Of a DNA stretch of 64,000 bases, positions 1-7,461 are shown in pieces. This DNA is from an uncultured Pseudomonas sp. (lineage in GTDB: Bacteria; Pseudomonadota; Gammaproteobacteria; Pseudomonadales; Pseudomonadaceae). The DNA is taken from positions 1 through 64,000 of the forward strand of contig CALTWF010000018.1 in NCBI GenBank assembly GCA_943912755.1, read 5' to 3'. The stretch's first letter is position 1; each line of letters starts with the position of its first letter. Under the pieces are notes generated by a model that worked only from the letters and a program-made list of their open reading frames with translations, ran no database searches and was not told the DNA's origin. The position numbers and the translations under genes are program-made.

Positions 1-776
1 TTCCCTACGCGATCTGGTTCTTCCTCGCCGTCGAAGGCGTGCCGCTGGCCGCCGAGGAAACCAAGAACCCCAAGCGCGACCTGCCCCGCGGGCTGATCGG
101 CGCCATGCTGGTACTGCTCGCCTTCGCCCTGCTGATCCTGGTGATCGGCCCTGGCGGCGCCGGCTCCGAGGCCCTGAAAAGCTCCGGCAACCCGCTGGTG
201 GAAGCCCTGGCCAAGGCCTACGGCGGCTCGACCTGGATGGGCAGCTTCGTCAACCTGGTGGGCCTGGCCGGCCTGATCGCCAGCTTCTTCTCGATCATCT
301 ACGCCTACTCCCGGCAGATCTTCGCCCTGTCCCGCGCCGGCTACCTGCCGCGGGCGCTGTCGCAGACCAATAAAAGCAAGGCCCCGGTGCTGGCATTGAT
401 CATCCCCGGGATCATCGGCTTCGCCCTGTCGCTGACCGGCCAGGGCGACCTGCTGATCCTGGTGGCGGTGTTCGGCGCTACGCTGTCCTATGTGCTGATG
501 ATGGCCGCGCATATCACCCTGCGCATTCGTCGCCCCAAAATGGAGCGCCCGTACCGTACCCCGGGCGGCGTCCTCACCTCGGGCGTTGCCCTGGTGCTGG
601 CGTGCATCGCCGTGGTGGCGGGCTTCCTGGTGGATCCACGGGTGGTGATCGGCGCGGCGATCATTTATGGCGTCCTGATTGCTTACTTCGCCCTGTACAG
701 CCGCCACCACCTGGTGGCTGGCACGCCGGAAGAAGAGTTCGCCGCGATCCAGAAGGCCGAAGAAGCCCTGCACTGA
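1..776 (+). CDS. eat: Ethanolamine permease, C-terminal part (partial at the left edge)
   Basis: APC-superfamily transporter that brings ethanolamine across the inner membrane for the lyase encoded next door. The reading frame is open from base 3 and the start lies before the window. The visible 257 codons begin in a conserved loop (WFFLAVEGVPLAAEE, then NPKRDLPRG) typical of ethanolamine permeases, followed by several hydrophobic segments of about 20 residues and a hydrophilic tail ending KAEEALH. eutB starts 48 bases after the stop, on the same strand, which fits an eat-eutB-eutC transcription unit as in P. aeruginosa (PA4023-4025, from memory). The N-terminal half and the promoter cannot be judged. 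Confidence 0.88.
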   Translation, partial: PYAIWFFLAVEGVPLAAEETKNPKRDLPRGLIGAMLVLLAFALLILVIGPGGAGSEALKSSGNPLVEALAKAYGGSTWMGSFVNLVGLAGLIASFFSIIYAYSRQIFALSRAGYLPRALSQTNKSKAPVLALIIPGIIGFALSLTGQGDLLILVAVFGATLSYVLMMAAHITLRIRRPKMERPYRTPGGVLTSGVALVLACIAVVAGFLVDPRVVIGAAIIYGVLIAYFALYSRHHLVAGTPEEEFAAIQKAEEALH

Positions 777-824
777 CCGAAACACCGCGCCGCCGCCCCG
801 GCGGCGGCGCCCTGGAGATTGCAC

Positions 825-2219
825 ATGGCAAGTTTCGTACACACGGTAGGCCAGCAGACCTACCGCTTCGACAGCCTCAAGGAAGTCATGGCCAAGGCCA
901 GCCCTGCCCGCTCCGGCGACTTTCTCGCCGGGGTCGCCGCCAGCAACGATGGTGAGCGGGTCGCGGCGCAGATGGCCCTGGCCGACATCCCCCTCGGACA
1001 TTTCCTCAACGAAGCGCTGATTCCCTACGAAGATGACGAAGTCACCCGGCTGATCCTCGATACCCATGACCCGCAGGCGTTCGCCCCGGTCAGCCACCTG
1101 ACCGTGGGCGGCCTGCGCGACTGGCTGCTCGGCGACCAGGCCGACGAGGCCAGCCTGCGCGCCCTGGCCCCGGGCCTGACCCCGGAAATGGCGGCGGCGG
1201 TGTCGAAGATCATGCGCGTGCAGGACCTGGTCCTGGTGGCGCAGAAGATCCGCGTGGTCACCCGCTTCCGCGGCACCATGGGCCTGCGCGGGCGCCTGTC
1301 GACCCGCCTGCAGCCCAACCACCCCACCGACGAACCGGCCGGGATCGCCGCGAGCATCCTCGACGGCCTGCTCTACGGCAACGGCGACGCCATGATCGGC
1401 ATCAACCCGGCCACCGACAGCATCGCCTCGATCTGCGCCCTGCTGGAGATGCTCGATGCCATCATCCAGCGCTACGACATTCCCACCCAGGCCTGCGTGC
1501 TGACCCACGTCACCACCTCGATCGAGGCGATCAACCGCGGCGTGCCGCTGGACCTGGTGTTCCAGTCGATCGCCGGCACCGAGGCGGCCAATGCCAGCTT
1601 CGGTATCAACCTGAATGTGCTGAAGGAAGGGTACGACGCCGGCCTCAGTCTCAACCGCGGCACCCTCGGACAGAACCTGATGTACTTCGAAACCGGCCAG
1701 GGCAGCGCGCTGTCGGCCAACGCCAACTTCGGCGTCGACCAGCAAACCTGCGAAACCCGCGCCTATGCAGTGGCCCGGCACTTCAAGCCGTTCCTGGTGA
1801 ACACCGTGGTCGGCTTCATCGGCCCCGAGTACCTGTACAACGGCAAGCAGATCATCCGCGCCGGCCTGGAGGATCATTTCTGCGGCAAGCTGCTCGGCGT
1901 ACCGATGGGCTGCGACATCTGCTACACCAACCACGCCGAAGCCGACCAGGACGACATGGACACCCTGCTGACCCTGCTGGGCGTGGCCGGGATCAACTTC
2001 ATCATGGGCATCCCCGGCTCCGACGACATCATGCTCAACTACCAGACCACCTCCTTCCACGACGCCCTTTACGCGCGCCAGACCCTCGGCCTGAAGCCCG
2101 GCCCGGAGTTCGAGGCATGGCTGGCGCGCACCGGCATCTTCACCCAGGCCGACGGCCGCGTGCGTTTCGGCGACAACCTGCCGCCGGCCTTCCGCCAGGC
2201 CCTGGCGCAACTGGGATAA
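825..2219 (+). CDS. eutB: Ethanolamine ammonia-lyase large subunit EutB
   Basis: Catalytic subunit of the adenosylcobalamin-dependent lyase that converts ethanolamine to acetaldehyde and ammonia. The 464-residue product has the usual EutB length and family blocks, for example RLSTRLQPNHPTDEPAGI near residues 160-177 (substrate-binding barrel), GINPATDS, FETGQGSALSANA and the C-terminal YTNHAEADQDDMD region. The ATG at 825 was chosen because GGAG lies about 9 bases upstream and the protein then starts MASFVHTVG; a TTG two codons earlier is less likely. eutC follows 11 bases after the stop, so the two subunits are co-translated from one message. No carboxysome-type eut genes are seen beside it, in line with the short Pseudomonas pathway. 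Confidence 0.96.
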   Translation: MASFVHTVGQQTYRFDSLKEVMAKASPARSGDFLAGVAASNDGERVAAQMALADIPLGHFLNEALIPYEDDEVTRLILDTHDPQAFAPVSHLTVGGLRDWLLGDQADEASLRALAPGLTPEMAAAVSKIMRVQDLVLVAQKIRVVTRFRGTMGLRGRLSTRLQPNHPTDEPAGIAASILDGLLYGNGDAMIGINPATDSIASICALLEMLDAIIQRYDIPTQACVLTHVTTSIEAINRGVPLDLVFQSIAGTEAANASFGINLNVLKEGYDAGLSLNRGTLGQNLMYFETGQGSALSANANFGVDQQTCETRAYAVARHFKPFLVNTVVGFIGPEYLYNGKQIIRAGLEDHFCGKLLGVPMGCDICYTNHAEADQDDMDTLLTLLGVAGINFIMGIPGSDDIMLNYQTTSFHDALYARQTLGLKPGPEFEAWLARTGIFTQADGRVRFGDNLPPAFRQALAQLG

Positions 2220-2230
2220 GCGAGCGATCC

Positions 2231-3049
2231 ATGGACAAGCAACCCACGCCCACCGACAACCCCTGGCTGGAACTGCGCCGCCTGACCCCGGCGCGGATCG
2301 CCCTGGGGCGCACCGGCACCAGCCTGCCGACCCAGGCCCAGCTGGACTTCCAGTTCGCCCATGCCCAGGCCCGCGATGCCGTGCACCTGCCGTTCGACCA
2401 CGCCGGCCTGCGCGAGCAGTTGCAGCAACGCGGCCGCGACAGCCTGCTGCTGCGCAGTGCCGCCCAGGACCGTCATCAATACCTGCAGCGCCCGGACCTG
2501 GGCCGGCGCCTGCACCAGGACTCGGCCGAACAGCTGCGCGAACATGCGCGCAGCAACCCGGGTGGCGTCGACCTGGCCATCGTGGTCGCCGACGGCCTGT
2601 CCGCCCTCGCCGTGCACCGCCATACCCTGCCGTTCCTCAATCGCCTGGAAGAGCAGATCGCCGCCGATGGCTGGTCCACGGCGCCGGTCATGCTGGTGGA
2701 ACAGGGGCGGGTCGCGGTCGCCGACGAGATCGGCGAACTGCTCGGCGCGCGCATGAGCGTGATCCTTATCGGCGAACGCCCCGGCCTCAGCTCGCCGGAC
2801 AGCCTCGGGCTGTATTTCACCTGGAACCCGAAAGTCGGCCTGACCGACGCCTACCGCAACTGCATTTCCAATGTCCGCCTCGAAGGCCTGAGCTACGGCA
2901 TGGCCGCCCATCGCCTGGTGTACCTGATGCGCGAAGCCTGCCGCAGGCAGCTGTCCGGAGTGAACCTGAAGGATGAAGCCCAGGTCCAGACACTGGAAAC
3001 GGAAACGAACACGCCACAAAACGGAAACTTCCTGCTTGGAAAGTCCTGA
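2231..3049 (+). CDS. eutC: Ethanolamine ammonia-lyase small subunit EutC
   Basis: Small subunit of the B12-dependent ethanolamine ammonia-lyase; it binds EutB and contributes to the cobalamin site. The 272-residue product starts MDKQPTPTDNPWLELRRLTPARIALGRTG, the usual EutC opening, and keeps the conserved DLAIVVADGLSALAVHRH, ISVILIGERPGLSSPDSLG-like and NVRLEGLSYGMAAHRL blocks. The ATG at 2231 is favoured over upstream in-frame starts, which would overlap eutB heavily. It ends the eut run; the next gene lies 110 bases on and is unrelated. Ethanolamine is also the precursor of the signal reported for PipR-type LuxR proteins, one of which is encoded at 52.6 kb. Confidence 0.95.
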   Translation: MDKQPTPTDNPWLELRRLTPARIALGRTGTSLPTQAQLDFQFAHAQARDAVHLPFDHAGLREQLQQRGRDSLLLRSAAQDRHQYLQRPDLGRRLHQDSAEQLREHARSNPGGVDLAIVVADGLSALAVHRHTLPFLNRLEEQIAADGWSTAPVMLVEQGRVAVADEIGELLGARMSVILIGERPGLSSPDSLGLYFTWNPKVGLTDAYRNCISNVRLEGLSYGMAAHRLVYLMREACRRQLSGVNLKDEAQVQTLETETNTPQNGNFLLGKS

Positions 3050-3158
3050 ATGACGGCTACTTTTTCGTCGATTGCGCTTTTTTTCCGCTTTAGGCAGCAT
3101 CTGGGGCGACGGCTGCCCGAGATTCGCCGCCATTCCCTACGAAACACGAGGCCTGCTT

Positions 3159-3611
3159 ATGCGAATCATCCAAGCAACCCTTGAGCACCTGGACCTGCTC
3201 GCCCCGCTTTTCGTCAAGTACCGCGAGTTCTATGGCGAGCTGCCTTACCCGGATACCTCCCGAGCCTTCCTGCAAAAGCGCCTGGAGCGCGGTGAATCGA
3301 TCATCTACCTGGCCTTGCCGGACGATGACGACAGCAAGCTGATGGGGTTCTGCCAGCTGTACCCGAGCTTTTCCTCGCTGTCGCTGAAGCGGGTGTGGAT
3401 CCTCAACGACATCTACGTCGCCGAGGACTCCCGGCGCATGCTGGTGGCCGACCACCTGATGCGCGAGGCCAAGCGCATGGCCAAGGAAACCAACGCCGTG
3501 CGCATGCGGGTCTCGACCAGCAGCGACAACGAAGTGGCCATGCGTACCTATGAGTCCATCGGGTTCCGCGAGGACACCGAGTTCAAGAGCTACGTGCTGC
3601 CGATCAACTGA
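3159..3611 (+). CDS. GNAT-family N-acetyltransferase
   Basis: Probable acetyl-CoA-dependent N-acetyltransferase of 150 residues; the acceptor is unknown. The middle (VWILNDIYVAEDSRRMLVADHLMREAKRMA, residues about 86-115) has the beta-strand and acetyl-CoA-binding loop layout of GNAT enzymes, though the usual Q/RxxGxG/A motif is weak (EDSRRMLVAD). The end (NEVAMRTYESIGFREDTEFKSYVLPI) is the classic GNAT motif B with a Tyr and GF. ATG 3159 starts MRIIQATLEHLD, a normal GNAT N-terminus; a longer in-frame start at 3072 adds 29 unconvincing residues. It stands alone between eutC and a strong palindrome. An equivalent gene follows eutC in P. aeruginosa (from memory), so this is conserved backbone. 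Confidence 0.85.
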   Translation: MRIIQATLEHLDLLAPLFVKYREFYGELPYPDTSRAFLQKRLERGESIIYLALPDDDDSKLMGFCQLYPSFSSLSLKRVWILNDIYVAEDSRRMLVADHLMREAKRMAKETNAVRMRVSTSSDNEVAMRTYESIGFREDTEFKSYVLPIN

Positions 3612-3621
3612 TCGGCCCTTC

Positions 3622-3688
3622 AGGGCCTCATCGCTGGCAAGCCAGCTCGCCGGACCTGTGGGAGCTGGCTTGCCAGCGATGAGGCCCT
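3622..3688. repeat. REP-like palindrome with 27-base perfect arms
   Basis: Arms 3622-3648 and 3662-3688 are exact reverse complements (AGGGCCTCATCGCTGGCAAG... against ...CTTGCCAGCGATGAGGCCCT) around a 13-base loop. The GCTGGCAAGCCAGCTC core is the usual Pseudomonas REP sequence. It lies 10 bases after the acetyltransferase stop and could act as a transcription or mRNA 3' end barrier; there is no long T run. Confidence 0.85.
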
Positions 3689-3743
3689 CAATATCTCCGC
3701 ACATTCAGCTACAAACTGCGTAAGCAGAATTCCTTCATGGCCG

Positions 3744-3749
3744 TATAAT
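3744..3749 (+). promoter_or_regulatory. Candidate -10 element upstream of the DedA gene
   Basis: A perfect TATAAT lies 113 bases before the DedA start, in the 3689-3861 intergenic stretch. No good -35 hexamer is visible 16-18 bases upstream, so this is only a candidate. Nothing else was seen in the stretch besides the palindrome. Confidence 0.35.
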
Positions 3750-3861
3750 GCCTCCCCTCAGACTGTGTGAATCTTTACCCAAGGCTGTGGGTAATTCCTC
3801 ACATTCCGCACTGCCAGCCATCGCACGCCCGTGATTCCGGGTCCTGAACAAGGTGCTGTAC

Positions 3862-4512
3862 ATGGATTTCAACCCGCTGGACCTCATTCTGCATCTCGAT
3901 ACCTACCTCGATTTGCTGGTCAACAACTATGGTCCGTGGATCTACGCGATCCTGTTCCTGGTGATCTTCTGTGAAACCGGCCTTGTCGTGATGCCCTTCC
4001 TGCCCGGCGACTCCCTGCTGTTCATCGCCGGCGCCGTGGCGGCCGGGGGCGGCATGGATCCGGTACTGCTGGGCGGCCTGCTGATGCTCGCGGCGATCCT
4101 CGGTGACAGCACCAACTACGTGATAGGACGAACAGCCGGGGAACGCCTGTTCCGCAATCCGAACTCGAAGATCTTCCGGCGCGATTACCTGGAACAGACG
4201 CACAACTTCTACGAGCGCCATGGCGGCAAGACCGTGACCCTGGCGCGCTTCCTGCCGATCCTGCGGACCTTCGCGCCGTTCGTCGCCGGTATCGCGAAAA
4301 TGCCCTACCCGCGTTTCTTCGGCTTCAGCGTGGCCGGCACCATCCTCTGGGTCGGCGGCCTGGTAACACTCGGCTACTTCTTCGGCAACGTACCGTTCAT
4401 CAAGCAGAACCTGTCGCTGATGATCGTCGCCATCATCTTCCTGTCGCTGGTCCCGGTGATCATCGGCGTGGTGCGTGGCCGCATGGGCCGTGGCGAGGCC
4501 AAGGCACACTGA
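3862..4512 (+). CDS. DedA family inner-membrane protein
   Basis: Polytopic membrane protein of 216 residues; DedA/SNARE-associated (VTT) proteins are linked to lipid flipping, especially of undecaprenyl phosphate and phosphatidylethanolamine, and to membrane-potential homeostasis. Family marks: CETGLVVMPFLPGDSLLF (residues about 38-55), GDSTNYVIGRTAGERLF, and FLPILRTFAPFVAGIAKMPYPRFFGF (about 133-158) with the conserved Arg, Pro and Gly of the amphipathic re-entrant region. Two hydrophobic C-terminal segments follow. ATG 3862 has an AAGGTG ribosome site; an alternative start nine bases upstream is weaker. mtfA begins 7 bases after the stop, so the two are likely co-transcribed. Which DedA subfamily it belongs to was not resolved. 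Confidence 0.9.
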   Translation: MDFNPLDLILHLDTYLDLLVNNYGPWIYAILFLVIFCETGLVVMPFLPGDSLLFIAGAVAAGGGMDPVLLGGLLMLAAILGDSTNYVIGRTAGERLFRNPNSKIFRRDYLEQTHNFYERHGGKTVTLARFLPILRTFAPFVAGIAKMPYPRFFGFSVAGTILWVGGLVTLGYFFGNVPFIKQNLSLMIVAIIFLSLVPVIIGVVRGRMGRGEAKAH

Positions 4513-4518
4513 CCGGCC

Positions 4519-5334
4519 ATGTGGAGCTTCAGCGCCTGGCGCCGGCGGCGAACCCTCGAACGCCATCCAGTCGACCCGCAACTTTGGCAGCAGGTGCGCG
4601 AGCGCCTGCCGATCCTCGACGGCATCAGCGATGCCGAGGACCACTGGCTGCGCGAAGCCTGCGTGCTGTTTCTCGACGACAAGCACCTGACCTGCCTGCC
4701 CGGGGTCGAGCTGGATGACGGCGAGCGCCTGTTCCTCGCCGCCCAGGCGCAGTTGCCGCTGCTGCACCTGGGTTCACTGAACTGGTACCAGGGCTTCCAC
4801 GAACTGATCCTCTACCCCGACGACTTCGTCAGCCCGCAGCGCCATCGCGACAGCAGCGGCATCGAGCACGAGTGGGACGCCGAGCACAGCGGCGAAGCCT
4901 GGCAGCAAGGCCCGGTGATCATGGCCTGGCCCGGGGTGCAGGCCAGTGGCGGCTGGGAAGGCTACAACCTGGTGATCCACGAACTGGCGCACAAGCTGGA
5001 CATGCTCAACGGCGATGCCAACGGCCTGCCGCCGCTGCACAGCGACATGCGCGTGAGCGACTGGGCCACGGCCATGCAACAGGCCTACGACGACCTCAAC
5101 CGGCAGCTCGACCGCAACCCCGACGCCGAGACCGCCATCGATCCCTACGCTGCGGAAAACCCGGCAGAGTTCTTTGCCGTCACCAGCGAGTATTTCTTCA
5201 CGGCTCCCGACCTGCTGGTGCAGGCCTATCCCGAGGTCTATGCCCAGTTGCGCGGCTTCTACCGCCAGGATCCGTCCGCGCGCCTGGAGCAGTTGCAGGC
5301 CAGCCATCCCGGGTACAAAGAAGTACAGGAGTGA
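4519..5334 (+). CDS. mtfA: MtfA-type zinc metallopeptidase
   Basis: Cytosolic zinc-dependent peptidase of 271 residues, homologous to E. coli MtfA, which binds the glucose repressor Mlc and has aminopeptidase activity. The active-site helix VIHELAHKLDMLNG (residues about 153-166) contains the HExxH zinc motif as HELAH, and the downstream AAENPAEFFAVTSEYFF block (about 212-228) carries the third zinc ligand Glu. Conserved flanks WYQGFHELILYPDDF and GPVIMAWPGVQASGGWEGYNLVIH are present. It follows the DedA gene by 7 bases. Pseudomonas lacks an Mlc/PTS glucose system like that of E. coli, so its partner here is unknown. Confidence 0.92.
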   Translation: MWSFSAWRRRRTLERHPVDPQLWQQVRERLPILDGISDAEDHWLREACVLFLDDKHLTCLPGVELDDGERLFLAAQAQLPLLHLGSLNWYQGFHELILYPDDFVSPQRHRDSSGIEHEWDAEHSGEAWQQGPVIMAWPGVQASGGWEGYNLVIHELAHKLDMLNGDANGLPPLHSDMRVSDWATAMQQAYDDLNRQLDRNPDAETAIDPYAAENPAEFFAVTSEYFFTAPDLLVQAYPEVYAQLRGFYRQDPSARLEQLQASHPGYKEVQE

Positions 5335-5358
5335 ATCGGTCAAGCATCGGACCGAGCG

Positions 5359-5387
5359 TGGCAAGCATGTGCGAATGTGCCTATAAT
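5359..5387 (+). promoter_or_regulatory. Candidate sigma-70 promoter of ppa
   Basis: TATAAT at 5382-5387 with TGGCAA 17 bases upstream (5359-5364). The transcript would begin about 30 bases before the ppa start. The -10 is perfect; the -35 is only a partial match. Confidence 0.6.
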
Positions 5388-5425
5388 CGCGGCCAATTTT
5401 TGGTCAAACACGGGGGCAACGCCCA

Positions 5426-5953
5426 ATGAGCTACAGCAAGATCCCGGCGGGCAAAGACCTGCCGAACGACATCTACGTCGCCATCGAGATCCCGGCCAAT
5501 CACGCGCCGATCAAATACGAGATCGACAAGGACAGCGACTGCCTGTTCGTTGACCGTTTCATGGCCACCCCGATGTTCTACCCGGCCAACTACGGCTTCA
5601 TCCCCAACACCCTGGCTGACGACGGCGATCCCCTGGACGTGCTGGTCGTCACCCCGTACCCGGTCGCGCCAGGCTCGGTGATCCGCGCCCGTCCGGTCGG
5701 CGTGCTGAACATGACCGACGACGGCGGCGGCGACGCCAAGATCGTTGCCGTACCGCACGACAAGCTGTCGCAGCTGTACGTCGACGTGAAGGAATACACC
5801 GACCTGCCAGCCCTGCTGCTGGAGCAGATCAAGCACTTCTTCGAGAACTACAAGGATCTCGAGAAGGGCAAATGGGTCAAGATCGACGGTTGGGGCAACG
5901 CCGACGCTGCCCGCGCCGAGATCAGCAAGGCGGCCGCTGCCTACAAAGGCTGA
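5426..5953 (+). CDS. ppa: Inorganic pyrophosphatase
   Basis: Soluble family I pyrophosphatase that hydrolyses PPi to two phosphates and so drives biosynthetic reactions; cytosolic homohexamer in bacteria. The 175-residue length is standard. Active-site residues are visible: KYEIDKDS near residues 30-37, the signature DGDPLDVLV (about 66-74) with the metal-binding Asp cluster, DDGGGDAKIVAVP (about 98-110), and HFFENYKDLEKGKWVK near the end. Its own promoter (5359-5387) and a strong terminator (5971-5995) make it a single-gene unit. In P. aeruginosa this gene is PA4031 (from memory) and lies near xseB, which here is 57 kb away. Confidence 0.97.
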   Translation: MSYSKIPAGKDLPNDIYVAIEIPANHAPIKYEIDKDSDCLFVDRFMATPMFYPANYGFIPNTLADDGDPLDVLVVTPYPVAPGSVIRARPVGVLNMTDDGGGDAKIVAVPHDKLSQLYVDVKEYTDLPALLLEQIKHFFENYKDLEKGKWVKIDGWGNADAARAEISKAAAAYKG

Positions 5954-5970
5954 GCCCGTTTGCAATGAAG

Positions 5971-5995
5971 AGCCCCGCATTCGCGGGGCTTTTTT
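5971..5995 (+). terminator. Rho-independent terminator of ppa
   Basis: Perfect 8-base stem AGCCCCGC / GCGGGGCT with a 4-base loop, followed directly by TTTTT, 18 bases after the ppa stop. Confidence 0.93.
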
Positions 5996-6157
5996 ATGGG
6001 CGCGGGACTGCAATCCATTCGAACAGAGTGAATTCAGAGAAAATAACGAAATTTCCTACAAAAACGTCGGCAAATGCCGTAATCACGCAGCCAACAGTAT
6101 CCAGAAACATCTCAACTCAATGTTTATAGGAAGCCTTGCCCCGGCTCTCTAGAATCG

Positions 6158-6877
6158 ATGCCCATGAATACATCCGGTGATCGATTGAAGGCCCTGCTGA
6201 GCGAGTGCAACCTGAGCGCGTCCGACTTTGCCGCACAACGCAAGGTAACCCCCCAGCATGTGAACAACTGGTTCCACCGCGGCGTGCCCCAGGCCCGCCT
6301 CGATGAAATCGCCGAACTGCTCTGCGTGCGCGCCAAGTGGCTGCGTACCGGCGAAGGTCCCAAGCACAGCTCGCCGCTGCCACGGGTCAACCGCAACCGC
6401 AATGGCCAGCCGCGCTGCGAACCGCCGGACCACAGTGCCCTCAGCAGCCACGGCGACAACGATGTCCTGCTGCCCTTCCACACCCTGCGCGCGCGCCAGC
6501 TGGAACCCATCGACAAGCGTCACCTGCGCCTGCCGCGTCACGCCCTCGACCGCCTCGGGGTCGACCCGGCCCAGGCCGTGGCCCTGAGCATGCCCGACTA
6601 CAACATGACTCCGTTGATTCCCTATGGCGCGCCGCTGGCCATCGACCGCGGCCTGACCCGGGTGGTCGACGGCGAACTCTATGCCGTGCTGCACAACGGC
6701 CAGTTGCGCATCAACAGCCTGAGCAAGCGCAGCAACGGTGCCCTGCGCCTGCACAGCCACGACAGCGAAGGTTTCCCCTGCGAAAACTACAGCGTCGGTC
6801 CCTCCCGTGGCCATCAACTGGAAGTGCTGGGCTGGGTGTTCTGGTGGGCGCAGTTTCGCGGCGAACGGCCGGACTGA
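6158..6877 (+). CDS. XRE-family regulator with an S24-like domain that lacks the catalytic dyad
   Basis: DNA-binding regulator of 239 residues. Residues 7-65 form a Cro/CI-type helix-turn-helix (LKALLSECNLSASDFAAQRK, then VTPQHVNNWFHRG). Residues about 140-235 resemble the LexA/CI dimerisation and self-cleavage fold (MTPLIPYGAPLAIDRG, VVDGELYAVLHNGQLRINSL, LGWVFWW). In the segment matching the GDSMxP motif the Ser is Asn (DYNMTP), and where the general-base Lys is expected (VKRL) the protein reads INSL, so self-cleavage looks lost. The start is the ATG at 6158; one at 6164 is equally possible. The 160 bases upstream are A/T-rich compared with the rest and may hold its operator. The target genes are unknown. 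Confidence 0.8.
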   Translation: MPMNTSGDRLKALLSECNLSASDFAAQRKVTPQHVNNWFHRGVPQARLDEIAELLCVRAKWLRTGEGPKHSSPLPRVNRNRNGQPRCEPPDHSALSSHGDNDVLLPFHTLRARQLEPIDKRHLRLPRHALDRLGVDPAQAVALSMPDYNMTPLIPYGAPLAIDRGLTRVVDGELYAVLHNGQLRINSLSKRSNGALRLHSHDSEGFPCENYSVGPSRGHQLEVLGWVFWWAQFRGERPD

Positions 6878-6934
6878 AGCGGCACGGCGCATTTTTTGCT
6901 GGGCATTGCGAGTCATTCCCAGTATGCTACGCGC

Positions 6935-7098
6935 CACCTCAGCCCTGACTGCCGTTTGCAGGTCACGGGCCGGACGAGGCCTCACACAGCCCTCGCTCCA
7001 AGACACCCCAGTGTGTCGCCCAACGATTGAAGGCGGTTGCGGCTTGCCAAAAGCCAGCCAAGACTGTCCCCGAGAAGCCGGCCACAAGCCGGCTTTTT
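6935..7098 (+). ncRNA. Possible small RNA or structured 3' UTR after the regulator
   Basis: The 250 bases between the regulator and higA contain no gene. A TATGCT hexamer at 6923-6928 could serve as a -10 (no good -35 seen), and the stretch ends in a clear terminator at 7075-7098. The segment is GC-rich with several short inverted repeats. A separate sRNA and a terminated 3' UTR of the regulator are both possible; no known family was recognised. Confidence 0.3.
7075..7098 (+). terminator. Rho-independent terminator
   Basis: Perfect 8-base stem AAGCCGGC / GCCGGCTT with a 5-base loop, then further T residues (TTTAA). It ends the regulator transcript or the candidate small RNA. Confidence 0.85.
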
Positions 7099-7129
7099 AA
7101 TGCCCGGAATATTTATCCGCCCACCTGGA

Positions 7130-7417
7130 TCAAGCTATCTCCAGCTTCCCTACCCGCTGCAGATCAACGTGCTGACGCGCCACCCACAGATCATGAGAGT
7201 CCTGCATGGCCAGCCAGCTTTCGGGGGAGCGGCCCAGCGCTACAGACAATCTCAGGGCCATTTCGGGGGTGACACGGCTGGAGCCTTTCAGCACCCGACT
7301 CAAGGTCGAAGGGGCGACACCCAACAATTCCGCCAGCTCACGGCCGCTTATGCCGTTGGGTTCCAGGTAGATACCGGTAATGAACTCACCGGGATGGGCA
7401 GGGTTGTGCATGTTCAT
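7130..7417 (-). CDS. higA: HigA-type antitoxin (orphan)
   Basis: DNA-binding antitoxin of the HigA/VapI family, 95 residues. It opens MNMHNPAHPGEFITGIYL, the HPGE motif of HigA proteins, and continues with a helix-turn-helix (GISGRELAELLGVAPSTLSRVLKGSSRVTPEMALRLS, residues about 23-59). In complete modules higB lies just upstream and overlaps or abuts higA. Here only the last 14 codons of higB survive: their TGA overlaps the higA ATG as TGATG, so the original translational coupling is preserved while the toxin is gone. The protein may still repress its old promoter or neutralise a HigB from another locus. Confidence 0.9.
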   Translation of the reverse strand: MNMHNPAHPGEFITGIYLEPNGISGRELAELLGVAPSTLSRVLKGSSRVTPEMALRLSVALGRSPESWLAMQDSHDLWVARQHVDLQRVGKLEIA

Positions 7418-7461
7418 CAGTGGTAATCCTCATAGTCCAGAACATAAGCGTTTCCGTCGCA
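7417..7461 (-). pseudogene. Remnant of higB: last 14 codons and stop
   Basis: Reading on from the TGA of the DUF6882 gene, in the same frame, the next codons encode CDGNAYVLDYEDYH and a stop that overlaps the higA start. The ending NAYVLDYEDYH matches the normal C-terminus of RelE-superfamily HigB toxins (pattern DAYxVDYxDYH). No start codon, catalytic residues or the N-terminal MIxSF region were found nearby, so this is a 3' stub left by deletion or replacement. The functional assignment of so short a piece rests on its position before higA. Confidence 0.75.
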
